NCBI RefSeq assembly: GCF_023703325.1
Contig: NZ_JAMQGM010000050.1
Coordinates: 1-35,499, forward strand
Direction of reading: 5' to 3'
From: Streptomyces meridianus
Lineage (GTDB): Bacteria; Actinomycetota; Actinomycetes; Streptomycetales; Streptomycetaceae
Length of the DNA stretch: 35,499 bases
Every line of letters starts with the position of its first letter. Positions within the stretch are counted from its first letter, which is position 1. The notes under the pieces are model-generated. The model was not told where the DNA came from and searched no databases. It saw only the letters and a list, made by a program, of their open reading frames with translations. Position numbers and translations under genes: made by a program. Of this stretch, positions 11,010-19,736 are shown piece by piece.

Positions 11010-14000
11010 TCACGACAAGCTCCAGTCGCTGAACTCCGCGGTGCCACGGGTGCCGTGACCGCCGTTGGCCGCGGTCATGAACCAGCCCACGTCCTGGTCC
11101 GCGTCCGCGCCCGGAACGGTGACCGTCCCGACGGTCAGCCACGTCGCACCGCCGTCGGGCGAGCACGACCCCGTGCAGGCGCCGTCGCGCTCCCGGACGA
11201 GCCGCAGCAGCACCGGGGCGCGCAACCCCGTGATGCGACGGTAGGCGTCCAGGTTGCCGCCGCCCGTCGAATCGTGGGACAGCACGACACCGTTGCCCGG
11301 GGTCACCGCCAGGTTCAGGAATCCCGGCGAGCCTGGGACATCCAACCGGTTGCGGACGACGATCCCGGCCCGCGCCCACGCACCCGTCTCCGCCTGCCGG
11401 TCCACGCGGACGGTCACCGTCGTCCCCACCCGGAAGGCGGCCTCGCGGTAGGCCGCCCCGAACTCAGCCGTCGCCTTCCACAGGTCCGCGCCCGCCCCGT
11501 CGACGGCGAACCGGCCGTCCAGCCGCCCGAACACCGCGGCGTTGTCGGTGAACGTCCGCCACTCCCCGCCGAGCGGTCCGGCGACGAACACGGTGCCCGG
11601 CTCGACGGTCCGCACCGGTGTCGTCCCCTGCGGGCCGTAGGTCACGCTCAGTTCGTACGGCAGCGGCCGGAGCGGGTCCGTGAGCGGACCGTCCGGAGCG
11701 GCGATCCGCCAGCGGGCCGTTCCCGTGCCGCCGGGCGGCACCTCCGGCAGCGAGCCGGGCCCCTGGGCCTCGGCGTCGAGGCCGGTGAGGCCGAAGCCGA
11801 CCTCCCCGGTCGGGGAAAGCCCGTTGACGTTGCGGAAACTCGCTGTCAGCACCGCCGTTCCGCCGGGCACGAGCGCCGGCGGTTGGACGGTCACCGCCGT
11901 GCTGCCCTGGTAGGGCGCCTCGGCCAGTACCCGGTGCACCCGCTGCGCCGTTCTGTGCGCGTCGTTGACCGGCTGCACGGGGAACGGCGTGCGATCGCGC
12001 GTCCACGGCTCCTCGAGCGCGTACCAGTCGAAGGGCCGCGGTGCGCGGTGCTCGGTGAGTGCGTCCTCCAGCTCGTCCAGGTAGGCGCGCCACTGCGGCA
12101 GATGGAAGTCCGCGATCAGCCCGTGCCAGTCCCGGTTCGCGTAGTTGGCCAGCCGTCCGCCGTCCGCGGTGGGCCGGTCAGCCCAGGTGGTCAGGAGCGT
12201 GCGGGCGGTGCGTTCCAGCAGATCGGCCTCGGCCTCGCTCGAGGCGGCCCGGCGGGCGTCGCGCAGCCAGGGGCCGAGCAGGAACCGCCGGTCGGCGCCC
12301 GCGACGTCGTCGGCGAGACGCATGAGCTGCAGCCACAGCCGGGCCAGCACCCGGAAGGAGGACGCGTCGCCGCGTTGGAACGCCGCGCGCAGCTGGGGCA
12401 GCAGCTGCCAGGAGCGGTTGGCCACCGCCTGGCGCGCGGCGTCGGTGAGGTCGTGGCGGTAGGCGTCGCCGTCCCGCAGCTCCGGACGCACCCCGAGCAG
12501 GGCGGCGAACGCCGTGTCGAACGCCGCGGAGTCGAAGGCCGGGGTGTGGGTGGCGTAGTGGGTGCCGGACACCGCGGACAGATCGGGGCGCGCGGAGAAG
12601 ATCGAGTCGTGGGGGCGACCGTCCCGGCTGCTGATGCGGTACGCGCTCTCCCGCAGCGCGGCGAACGCGGCGCGCGCCTGCGGGTCGGGGCCGCCGTAGC
12701 GGAAGGCGGCGTAGCGGTCGAACCATGCGCCGAGGTCCACCGGATCCTTCCGCCATGCCAGTTCGCTGAACAGCTCGAACGCCGCCGGGTCGCGTTCGGC
12801 CGACTCCGGCATGTACGCCGTGCCGGTCAGACTGCTGCCCGGCTTGTCGCGCCACGCGGTGAACCGGGCCGCCCACTGGTGGGCCTTGGCGCCGATCGTC
12901 GTCCGGCCGCCGAAATTCGGGATGGTGCCGAACGCGTACGGGACGCCGCCCCAGTCCGCCTCCCGGTCCGTCACCGTCTCCAGGTCGGAGAGGCCGTCCA
13001 CGATCAGCGTCCGCTCCGGGTCCAGGGCGTCCAGCAGGTCGCGGCGGGGATTGGCCTGCCAGCCGAGGACCACCCAGACGGCGTCCGGACGTGCGGTGCG
13101 CAGCGCGGTCTCCACCGCGCGGGCCGCCTCCGGCACGGGCACGTTCCCCGGGCTGCCGCCCTCGTGCAGCAGGTCCATCTTGAAATGCCCCACGGGGCCG
13201 AAGAGTTGGTGCTGGTGGCGGTAGAAGGCGGCGGCGGCCTCGGCGAACGTCCCGTTGCGCGGGTCGAGCCAGTCGGGGCGGGGCAGACCCGACCAGGTGC
13301 CCTGCGGAACCGTGCGTGCCCCCGGATTGCGGTCGGCGAATCCGACGGGGACGGTGCCGAACCACCCGGGCAGGACCGGCGACATGCCGAGTTCGCGCAG
13401 CCGGTCCGTGATCCGCTGCCCGAGTAAGGTCCGCCGCTCCAGCAGCGCGGAGCCGACCGGGCCGCCGTAGCCGCTCAGGTTCTGCAGCAGCCACCACGGC
13501 TGGTGGGACGGTGCCGGGAGCCAGGCGCGGGCTTCCTCGTCGGTGTAGCCGAAGTCCTGGAGCAGCCGGTGGTGTACCGCCTCCTGTCCGGGCGTCACCA
13601 GTACCCGGTTGCAGCCGTGCAGGGCGAGGACGTCGATCAGCCGTTCCCAGCGCGGCCAGTCGGCGTAGGGCGCGGTGTACCCGTCGTGCGTGTCGTTCAG
13701 GGCGAACCGGTGCTGCACGGTGGCGGACCGCTCGAACGGGCTGCCGGGCGCCGGAAGGCGGGCGGGCAGCCGGAGTTCGCTGCCCGCCCACGAGACGTGC
13801 GCCCCGCACACGTACTTCAGGTACCAGTGGACACCGGTGAGCTGCACGCCCGGCCCGGTTCCCTCCACCTCCACGCAGCCGGCGGAACCGGTGACCCGGA
13901 AGCGGTCCGGCCCGCCGGTGAGGGTGCGCAGCACGAACTGGTCCGCGTGAGCGGGGAGCAGCCGCTCCAGCGCCGCCCGAGCCGGGTCGGGAGCGGTGTC

Positions 14001-14132
14001 CGGCGGTGGTGAGCCGACCGCGGTGCGGCGCCGCGGCAGCCCCGCGGCGGCGGTGGGGGAGGGGCGCAGGGCGCTGCCGACGCCGAGCGCACTCGTCGCC
14101 CCCAGCAGGGCCCGTCTGGTCAGGTCGGTCAC
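11010..14132 (-). CDS. Exported GH89 alpha-N-acetylglucosaminidase, 1040 aa
   Basis: Retaining glycosidase that removes terminal alpha-linked GlcNAc from glycans. A Tat-type signal with twin Arg at 6-7 ('LTRRALLG') begins the protein. Then come the small N-terminal domain (about 50-130), a TIM barrel (about 150-480) and a helical C-terminal GH89 domain (to about 760). The last 280 residues are beta-sandwich-like, possibly NEW3/carbohydrate-binding. Proposed catalytic acids are Glu324 in 'LLHEGGSPGN' and Glu443 in 'YMPESAERDP'; their 119-residue spacing agrees with that known in the Clostridium perfringens enzyme (118). GTG at 14132 with GGGGAG upstream; the same frame stays open to 15422 but that part is antisense to the oxidoreductase gene. 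It is divergent from that gene. Confidence 0.9.
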   Translation of the reverse strand: MTDLTRRALLGATSALGVGSALRPSPTAAAGLPRRRTAVGSPPPDTAPDPARAALERLLPAHADQFVLRTLTGGPDRFRVTGSAGCVEVEGTGPGVQLTGVHWYLKYVCGAHVSWAGSELRLPARLPAPGSPFERSATVQHRFALNDTHDGYTAPYADWPRWERLIDVLALHGCNRVLVTPGQEAVHHRLLQDFGYTDEEARAWLPAPSHQPWWLLQNLSGYGGPVGSALLERRTLLGQRITDRLRELGMSPVLPGWFGTVPVGFADRNPGARTVPQGTWSGLPRPDWLDPRNGTFAEAAAAFYRHQHQLFGPVGHFKMDLLHEGGSPGNVPVPEAARAVETALRTARPDAVWVVLGWQANPRRDLLDALDPERTLIVDGLSDLETVTDREADWGGVPYAFGTIPNFGGRTTIGAKAHQWAARFTAWRDKPGSSLTGTAYMPESAERDPAAFELFSELAWRKDPVDLGAWFDRYAAFRYGGPDPQARAAFAALRESAYRISSRDGRPHDSIFSARPDLSAVSGTHYATHTPAFDSAAFDTAFAALLGVRPELRDGDAYRHDLTDAARQAVANRSWQLLPQLRAAFQRGDASSFRVLARLWLQLMRLADDVAGADRRFLLGPWLRDARRAASSEAEADLLERTARTLLTTWADRPTADGGRLANYANRDWHGLIADFHLPQWRAYLDELEDALTEHRAPRPFDWYALEEPWTRDRTPFPVQPVNDAHRTAQRVHRVLAEAPYQGSTAVTVQPPALVPGGTAVLTASFRNVNGLSPTGEVGFGLTGLDAEAQGPGSLPEVPPGGTGTARWRIAAPDGPLTDPLRPLPYELSVTYGPQGTTPVRTVEPGTVFVAGPLGGEWRTFTDNAAVFGRLDGRFAVDGAGADLWKATAEFGAAYREAAFRVGTTVTVRVDRQAETGAWARAGIVVRNRLDVPGSPGFLNLAVTPGNGVVLSHDSTGGGNLDAYRRITGLRAPVLLRLVRERDGACTGSCSPDGGATWLTVGTVTVPGADADQDVGWFMTAANGGHGTRGTAEFSDWSLS

Positions 14133-14498
14133 GTGCGCTCCCCGGTGAGCGGCTGTTGCAGCGACAGGAGTGTGCGCTGTGCACGCTATTGACCGGAATG
14201 TGCGGCGGCAACGGGGCGCGCGCCGGGAACGTACGCGCAGCCGATGCGGCGGACCCTGCGGCCGGCCGTGGGACGAGGGCGCCGAGGGCCCGCCCGTCGT
14301 CCCCGTACGCGCGGCCCCGCACGACGTCGACGAGCCGGTCACGGGTGTGGGGGCGGGCAACCGGACGGGCGAAGGAGAAGACGTCCCCGGCCGGCTGCCC
14401 GGGGACGACGGCCCCCGCCGACGTGGGTACAGTGCGCGCTCACGGCCGGTGCCACCGGCCGGGCCGGTGACCGGCGGAGACGAGGAGACGGACTGCGG
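14133..14498. other. Divergent intergenic region, GH89 / oxidoreductase
   Basis: 366 bp without a gene. It holds the probable GH89 promoter (14183-14211, minus strand). A TACAGT at 14428-14433 is a possible -10 for the oxidoreductase, with no clear -35. No convincing operator palindrome is seen. Confidence 0.5.
14183..14211 (-). promoter_or_regulatory. Probable promoter of the GH89 gene
   Basis: On the minus strand, -35 TTGCCG (14206-14211) and -10 TAGCGT (14183-14188) are separated by 17 bp, which fits a vegetative Streptomyces promoter. The leader to the GTG at 14132 would be about 45 nt and contains GGGGAG. Confidence 0.45.
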
Positions 14499-15389
14499 AT
14501 GCGTATCGGACTGCTGGGCACCGGACCCTGGGCCGGGAGGGTCCACGCCCCCGCCCTGGCCGGGCACCCCGGCGTCGAGTTCACCGGGGTGTGGGGCCGC
14601 CGGACCGAGGCGACCGAAGCGCTGGCGAAGGAATCCGGAACCAGGGCGTACACGGACGTCGAGGCGCTGTTCGCCGACTCCGACGCCGTCGCGATCGCCC
14701 TGCCGCCCGATGTCCAGGCGGAGTTGGCGGTTCGGGCCGCGGAGGCAGGCTGTCACCTGCTGCTGGACAAGCCGGTCGCCACCTCGGTCACCGCCGCCCG
14801 GCGGGTCGCCGACGCGGCCGGCCGGGCCGGGGTGGCGTCGGTGGTCTTCTTCACCCTGCGCTTCGACCCGGCCGTCGCGGAGTGGGTCCACCGGCAGTCC
14901 GCGGCGGGCGGCTGGTTCACCGGGAGCGTGGCGTGGCTCGGCGCGCTGTTCTCCGAGGGTGCCGACAGCCCGTACGCGGCGTCGCCGTGGCGGCGGGAGA
15001 AGGGCGCGCTGTGGGACGTCGGCCCGCACGTCCTCTCGGTCCTGCTGCCCGTCCTCGGCGAGCTGACCGGCCCGGACGCGGTGACCGCCGTCGCCGGCCC
15101 CGGCGACACCGTGCACCTGGTGCTGCGGCACGACGGCGGCGCGTCGAGCACGGTCACGGTCAGTCTGACCGCCCCGGTTGCGGCGGCCGGGAGGGCGGTC
15201 GAACTGCGCGGCGCTGCGGGCACCTCCGTGCTTCCGGAGCAGCGGGAGGACGGTGTCGTGGTGTTCCGGAGGGCCGTCGACGCGCTGACGGACTCCGCCC
15301 GCAGCGGCGTCCCACATCTGTGCGACGTGCGGTTCGGGGCGCGGGTGACGGAGATCCTGGCAGCCGCCGAGGCGGCGCGGGCGACCTGA
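14499..15389 (+). CDS. Gfo/Idh/MocA family NAD(P)-dependent oxidoreductase, 296 aa
   Basis: Predicted sugar or inositol dehydrogenase-like enzyme. The N-terminal Rossmann motif is 'GLLGTGPWAG' (4-13). The family's catalytic lysine motif is present as 'DKPVA' (Lys91), after 'AGCHLLL'. A later 'GALWDVGPHVLSVLL' segment is the GG..D.G.H signature of this family and holds the probable catalytic His. ATG at 14499 with GAGGAG about 10 nt upstream. The protein is shorter than the usual 330-390 aa because the C-terminal sheet is compact. The gene is divergent from GH89; a joint role in sugar use is possible but not shown. Confidence 0.85.
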   Translation: MRIGLLGTGPWAGRVHAPALAGHPGVEFTGVWGRRTEATEALAKESGTRAYTDVEALFADSDAVAIALPPDVQAELAVRAAEAGCHLLLDKPVATSVTAARRVADAAGRAGVASVVFFTLRFDPAVAEWVHRQSAAGGWFTGSVAWLGALFSEGADSPYAASPWRREKGALWDVGPHVLSVLLPVLGELTGPDAVTAVAGPGDTVHLVLRHDGGASSTVTVSLTAPVAAAGRAVELRGAAGTSVLPEQREDGVVVFRRAVDALTDSARSGVPHLCDVRFGARVTEILAAAEAARAT

Positions 15390-15423
15390 CGCAACCGGCG
15401 CACGGGAACGCCTGGGGCACACG

Positions 15424-16197
15424 TCAGCCGTGCAGCACCAGGTAGGGGGCCAGGGCGAGCAGGGTCGCGACCAGCGCGAGCCTGAGCACCCGGGCCGGGA
15501 GCGCGCGGGCGAGGACCCAGCCGACGAGGACCCCGGCCAGTTCGGGAACGCCGACCACGGCCGCGAGCGTCCAGTCGACCGCGCCGTGGGCCGCGTACCC
15601 GGCGGTGCCCACCCCGGCGATGACCACCGACTGGGCCTGGGAGGCGGCGAGCGCCGACAGCATGGGCAGGTGCAGGGCCACGAGCAGGGGGACGGTCAGG
15701 ACCGGGCCGCCCAGCCCGAACATGCCGCTGACCACGGCGACGCCGACGCCGACCGCACCCGTCGCAGGCAGCCCCGGAACGATCGCCGGGGCCGGTCCGC
15801 TCTCCGTCGCGATGCGGTGCCGCCACCACACCAGGCCGGCGACGAGGGCGACGAACACACCGAGGAGTACGCCGAACACCCGTCCGGGCACCAGTGAGTT
15901 GAGCAGCACGCCCAGGGGTGTGCCCGCGACGGCCGCTCCGCACAGCACGAGGGCGGTGCGCCGGGTGCCGGCCTCGCGCAGCTGCCCGGACCGGGTGTAG
16001 GCGGCGGTCGCGAGGACGCCGGTGGCGAGATTCGTGACCATCGCGGTGCCCGCCACCCGGGCCGGATCCTGCCCGGCGAGCGCGAACAGCCCGACGGTGA
16101 CCAGCACTCCGCCCGGTCCGACGGCGGTGATACCCACCCCCGCGGCGAAACCGCAGAGCGCGAGCAGCATCAGGGCGAGGGTGCCGGGATCACTCAA
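15424..16197 (-). CDS. TauE/SafE family membrane transporter, 257 aa
   Basis: Integral membrane protein with about eight hydrophobic helices. The two family repeats are seen in 'FAAGVGITAVGPGGVL' near the N-terminus and 'GMFGLGGPVLTVPLLV' in the second half. The family exports sulfite or small organosulfonates, or acts as a generic anion permease; the substrate here is unknown. The start is taken as TTG at 16197 because no ATG or GTG precedes the first helix; GGGAGGG lies close upstream (spacing about 4, short). It converges with the oxidoreductase gene and is divergent from the MarR gene. A TAGGGT on the minus strand (16310-16315) could be its -10. Confidence 0.85.
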   Translation of the reverse strand: MSDPGTLALMLLALCGFAAGVGITAVGPGGVLVTVGLFALAGQDPARVAGTAMVTNLATGVLATAAYTRSGQLREAGTRRTALVLCGAAVAGTPLGVLLNSLVPGRVFGVLLGVFVALVAGLVWWRHRIATESGPAPAIVPGLPATGAVGVGVAVVSGMFGLGGPVLTVPLLVALHLPMLSALAASQAQSVVIAGVGTAGYAAHGAVDWTLAAVVGVPELAGVLVGWVLARALPARVLRLALVATLLALAPYLVLHG

Positions 16198-16357
16198 GGG
16201 CCCTCCCGATCCTGGGGTGTTCCGCCGGACGTGCCGGTTCGGCGGCTCGGCGTCCGCCGGGGCTCCGGCCTCACCCGGCCGACGCCGGAGACCGCCGTGC
16301 GGGAGACCGACCCTAGAGGCCCCGCCGCACCCCGCGCGAGACGTCGAAGAGGAACAT

Positions 16358-16386
16358 TGCGTACTTATATAAGTTGGCTATACATT
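16358..16386 (+). promoter_or_regulatory. marR-MFS promoter with 12-bp palindromic operator
   Basis: -35 TTGCGT (16358-16363) and -10 TACATT (16381-16386) with a 17-bp spacer. The spacer contains the perfect palindrome ACTTATATAAGT (16363-16374). A repressor bound there would block polymerase. The position just before a MarR gene suggests autoregulation. The patch is strikingly AT-rich against the surrounding DNA. Confidence 0.6.
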
Positions 16387-16389
16387 TAC

Positions 16390-16887
16390 ATGGTGGATGC
16401 AATGAATACCGGCGGTGGTGCCGGACCCCCTCGGGACGACGGCGGTATCGACGGCCTCAGTACCGCCCTGGAACGCCTGGCCAGCTGGCTGCGGCGGATC
16501 ACGCCGCGCGGCGAGTACGACCTGGTCGCCATGTCCACGCTCGACGCCCTCGCCGCCGAGGGCCCGCAGCGCATCTCGGACCTCGCAGCCCGGGAGCGCA
16601 TCAGTCAGCCCGGTATGACCGGCGTCGTCACCCGCCTCGCCGAGGCCGGGTTCGTCGAACGGCGCCCCGACCCCACCGACGGACGGGCCGCCCTGGTCAC
16701 CGTGACCGACACCGGACGGACCCACCTGGCCGCACGCCACGCGGCCCGCGCCGCAGTACTCGCCGAGCAGATCGGCCGGATCCCCGAGGACCACCGCCGC
16801 GCCCTGCTGGCCGCGACCGGAGCCCTCACCGAACTGACCGCCTCCGCACCCCACGACACCGACGACCACAAGGACGCAACGGCATGA
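16390..16887 (+). CDS. MarR family transcriptional regulator, 165 aa (161 if start is 16402)
   Basis: Winged-helix repressor. 'ALERLASWLRRI' is the dimerisation helix; 'RISDLAARERISQPGMTGVVTRL' spans helices 3-4 (recognition helix); 'ERRPDPTDGRAALVTVTDTG' is the wing with the conserved D-RA/R motif. Two ATGs are possible: 16390, only about 4 nt after the -10 and thus leaderless, or 16402, which has GGTGGA 4 nt before it. The stop overlaps the next start (ATGA), so it is co-translated with the MFS gene. MarR proteins usually release DNA when they bind a small aromatic ligand, here probably a substrate of the exporter. Confidence 0.88.
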   Translation: MVDAMNTGGGAGPPRDDGGIDGLSTALERLASWLRRITPRGEYDLVAMSTLDALAAEGPQRISDLAARERISQPGMTGVVTRLAEAGFVERRPDPTDGRAALVTVTDTGRTHLAARHAARAAVLAEQIGRIPEDHRRALLAATGALTELTASAPHDTDDHKDATA

Positions 16888-18113
16888 CCGAGTCGGAGAC
16901 ACTCACCCCGGCGGCGGCGACGACCGCCGCCGCACCCGACCCCCACGCCCCCTCCGGGAGCCCGTTCCGGCAGCCCAAGGCGGTCTGGGCGGTGGCCTTC
17001 GCCTGCGTGATCTCGTTCATGGGCATCGGACTGGTCGACCCGATCCTGCCCGCGCTCTCCAGCAAACTGGACGCCACCCCCAGTGAAGTCACGCTGCTGT
17101 TCACCAGCTACCTCGTCGTGACCGCGGTCGCCATGCTCGTCACCGGCTGGATATCCAGCCGGATCGGCGCCAAGCGCACCCTCGTGGCGGGCCTCGCCCT
17201 CATCGTGACCTTCTCCGCCCTCGCCGCGGCCAGCGGCGGCATCAACGGCATCATCGGCTTCCGTGCCGGATGGGGCCTGGGGAACGCCCTGTTCATCGCC
17301 ACCTCCCTGGCCGTCATCGTCGGCTCCGCCAGCGGCGGCTTCGCCGGCGCGATCGTGCTGTACGAGACGGCACTCGGCATCGGCATCGCCACCGGCCCCC
17401 TCCTCGGCGGACTGCTCGGCGACATCAGCTGGCGCGGCCCCTTCTTCGGCGTCTCCGTGCTCATGCTCATCGCCCTGGTCGCCACCGTCGTCCTGCTGCC
17501 CGCCACCCCCGCACCGCCTCGCCGGGAATCGCTCAGCGAACCCGTCCTCGCGCTGCGCCACCGGCCGCTGGCCGTCACGAGCCTCACCGGCCTGCTGTAC
17601 AACTGGGGCTTCTTCACCATGCTCGGCTACTCGCCGTTCCTGATGGACCTGGAAGCGATCGAACTCGGCTGGGTGTTCTTCGCCTGGGGCCTGCTGGTCG
17701 CCTTCTTCGCGGTCTTCGGGGCCCCGATGCTGCGCCGCCGGTTCGGCACTCCCCGAACCCTCTACGGCAACCTGGCCTTCATGGCCGCGGATCTGGCGGT
17801 CATCGGCGTCTTCCCGGACCGGCCGTGGGTCGTCATCGGCGCGGTGATCGCCGCCGGTGCCTTCATCGGCGTCAACAACACCCTGGTCACCACCGCCGTC
17901 ATGAGCATCGCCCCGGTGCCGCGCCCGGTCGCGTCCGCCACCTACGGCTTCGTGCGCTTCATCGGGGGCGGCCTCGCCCCGTTCGCCGCGGGCAAGCTCG
18001 TCGAGCACTACAACGAGCACGTCCCCTTCCTCCTCGGTGCCGCTGCTGTGGCCGCCGGAGCGTTCCTGCTGGGCACGGTGCACAGGGCGCTGGCGGACGC
18101 GGATGGCGCCTGA
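16884..18113 (+). CDS. MFS drug-type efflux transporter, 409 aa
   Basis: Proton-driven exporter of the inner membrane with 12 predicted helices. The motif A-like loop 'GWISSRIGAKRTLVAG' lies between helices 2 and 3, and a motif C-like 'GIGIATGPLLGGLLGD' is in helix 5, which is typical of drug/H+ antiporters. The N-terminal 35 residues are Ala/Pro-rich and cytosolic. ATG at 16884 overlaps the MarR stop by 4 nt, so the two form an operon under the palindromic promoter. Probable substrate: a toxic small molecule sensed by the MarR protein. Confidence 0.88.
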   Translation: MTESETLTPAAATTAAAPDPHAPSGSPFRQPKAVWAVAFACVISFMGIGLVDPILPALSSKLDATPSEVTLLFTSYLVVTAVAMLVTGWISSRIGAKRTLVAGLALIVTFSALAAASGGINGIIGFRAGWGLGNALFIATSLAVIVGSASGGFAGAIVLYETALGIGIATGPLLGGLLGDISWRGPFFGVSVLMLIALVATVVLLPATPAPPRRESLSEPVLALRHRPLAVTSLTGLLYNWGFFTMLGYSPFLMDLEAIELGWVFFAWGLLVAFFAVFGAPMLRRRFGTPRTLYGNLAFMAADLAVIGVFPDRPWVVIGAVIAAGAFIGVNNTLVTTAVMSIAPVPRPVASATYGFVRFIGGGLAPFAAGKLVEHYNEHVPFLLGAAAVAAGAFLLGTVHRALADADGA

Positions 18114-18124
18114 GCCCCCGGGGT

Positions 18125-19045
18125 TCAGCCCGCGCGGTCGGCGACGGCCTGCTCCAGCTCGGCCAGGGTCGGCGGATTCGCCCCGGTCCGGCTGCAGTTG
18201 ACGGCCGCCGCCACCGTGCAGCGCGTGAGCACCTCCCGCAGTCCCTCCGGTGACGACGGCACCCCACGGGCAGCGACCGCGTCGAGCAGGGACGCCTGGA
18301 AGGTGTCGCCGGCGCCGATCGTGTCGACCACGGTCGTCCGCGGCGCCGGCACCCGCACCTGCGCGCCGGCGGTCACGGCGAGCGCCCCGTCCGCACCCAG
18401 CGTCACCACCACCAGACGCGGTCCCTCCGCGAGCAGCAGCCGCCCGGCGTCGGCCGGGGCCAGGCCGGCGAACAGCAGGGACAGGTCCTCGTCGCTGGCC
18501 TTGACGACGTCCGACACCCCGGCGAGCCGCAGACACGCCTGACGGTAGGCGGCCCGGTCCGGCTGGACCGCGGGACGCACGTTGAGATCGGTCACGACGG
18601 TACGCCCCGGGGTCGAGCGGAACTCCCGGCACAGTTCCAGCACCCGCGACGCCCCCGGTTCCACCACGGCGGCCAGGGACCCGGTGTGCAGCACCGCCGT
18701 GTCCGCCGGCACCGGCAGCTCCCGCGGATCCCACGCGGTGAGGAAGTCGTACGTGGCCGCCCCCGCGTCGTCCAGGTAGGCGAGGGCCAGCGTGGTCCGG
18801 CCGGCCTCGCTCGGCGCCCGGCACACGTCCACACCGGAACCCTCCAGGTGCGCCCGGACCAGTTCGCCGGGCGGATCGTCCCCCCAGACGGTGACCAGCG
18901 TGGCCGGGCGTCCGAGCCGATGCAGTCCCACCGCGACGTTGGCCGGACTGCCACCCGGCACCGGCACCACGTGCCCGGCACCGCGCCGCCAGATCAGGTC
19001 GACGAGACTCTCGCCGACCACGGTCACCCGTGAACCGCCGTTCAA
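18125..19045 (-). CDS. PfkB family carbohydrate kinase, 306 aa
   Basis: Ribokinase/fructokinase-type sugar kinase (ATP + sugar to sugar phosphate), cytosolic. N-terminal PfkB signature 'VPGGSPANVAVGLHRLG' (about 30-46) binds the sugar; C-terminal signature 'DTIGAGDTFQASLLD' carries the anion hole and the catalytic base Asp247. TTG at 19045 is chosen because GGAAGGAG lies 6 nt upstream; a GTG at about 19027 is the next candidate. It converges tightly (11 bp) with the MFS gene. The sugar is not predictable; fructose-like substrates are common in this subfamily. Confidence 0.88.
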   Translation of the reverse strand: MNGGSRVTVVGESLVDLIWRRGAGHVVPVPGGSPANVAVGLHRLGRPATLVTVWGDDPPGELVRAHLEGSGVDVCRAPSEAGRTTLALAYLDDAGAATYDFLTAWDPRELPVPADTAVLHTGSLAAVVEPGASRVLELCREFRSTPGRTVVTDLNVRPAVQPDRAAYRQACLRLAGVSDVVKASDEDLSLLFAGLAPADAGRLLLAEGPRLVVVTLGADGALAVTAGAQVRVPAPRTTVVDTIGAGDTFQASLLDAVAARGVPSSPEGLREVLTRCTVAAAVNCSRTGANPPTLAELEQAVADRAG

Positions 19046-19348
19046 GAGGGGCTCCTTCCGTTCCGCGCCGAACCGGCGTGCAGACCGTCGTCGCCGCACC
19101 CGCGGACGACCACGCCGACGGTACCCAGGAGTGTGCGGGCAGCGGCGCGGGGGAGCCTGCCCAGGGGCGCCCGGCGCCCGGAAAGACCCCGGATGCGAGG
19201 GTCAAGAGGGCGTGCCACGGTGGGAAGGAACCGTCGTCCGGGGAGTCAGGGGTGTTCACCAGGACCGAACGGTCCGGTCCCGAGGCCCGGTTCGACGCCG
19301 TGAACGACCGAGACGGATCGGTCGGCCCCCACCGACGGAAGGACCGCC
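19046..19348. other. Divergent intergenic region, pfkB / CMD gene
   Basis: 303 bp without a gene. A perfect inverted repeat GGACCG-AA-CGGTCC (19262-19275) lies about 75 bp before the CMD start and could be an operator. Otherwise nothing recognisable. Confidence 0.4.
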
Positions 19349-19711
19349 ATGACTGCGCCCACCACTGCTGAAGACATCCTGCGCGAGGTGGCGACCGGAG
19401 ACGCCCCGGTCCTCGAGACGCTGGCCGAGATGCATCTCGACACGTTCGAGCGCTCCGGGCTCGACGCGCGCACCTACTTCCTCGTCCGGCTCGCCGCGCT
19501 CGTGGCCATGGAGGGCGCTCCCGCGTCGTACATCATGGCTCTCGCCACCGCGGAGGAGTCCGGAGCCACCCTCGACGACATTCGCGGCACCCTCGCGGCC
19601 GTCGCACCCATCGTGGGCAGTGCTCGGGTCGTCTCCGCTGCCAGCAACGCCCTTCGCGGGCTCGGCATCGCCGAGATGGCGGCCGAGCGGGAGACGGAGG
19701 GCCGCGGCTGA
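19349..19711 (+). CDS. Carboxymuconolactone decarboxylase (CMD) family protein, 120 aa
   Basis: All-helical CMD-like protein. 'FLVRLAALVAMEGAPASYIM' is the core helix, followed by 'TLDDIRGTLAAVAPIVGSARVVSAA', the standard second half of this fold. The CxxC pair of AhpD-type peroxidase members is absent, so a thiol peroxidase role is unlikely. ATG at 19349 after GGAAGGA. Function unknown; it stands alone and is divergent from the PfkB gene. Confidence 0.8.
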   Translation: MTAPTTAEDILREVATGDAPVLETLAEMHLDTFERSGLDARTYFLVRLAALVAMEGAPASYIMALATAEESGATLDDIRGTLAAVAPIVGSARVVSAASNALRGLGIAEMAAERETEGRG

Positions 19712-19736
19712 CCGGCACGCCTGTCCGGAGCTCATC

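Noticed and set aside
10911..13427. Open plus-strand frame of 838 aa
   Set aside because: Antisense to the GH89 gene, His/Arg/Val-rich without recognisable fold.
14133..15422. Upstream extension of the GH89 frame to 1470 aa
   Set aside because: The extension is antisense to the Gfo/Idh gene, lies before a clear Tat signal and has no family likeness; the long open frame is a GC-bias effect.
16605..19259. Open minus-strand frame of 884 aa across the MFS and PfkB genes
   Set aside because: Mirror of the MFS gene and a shifted reading of pfkB; low-complexity composition.
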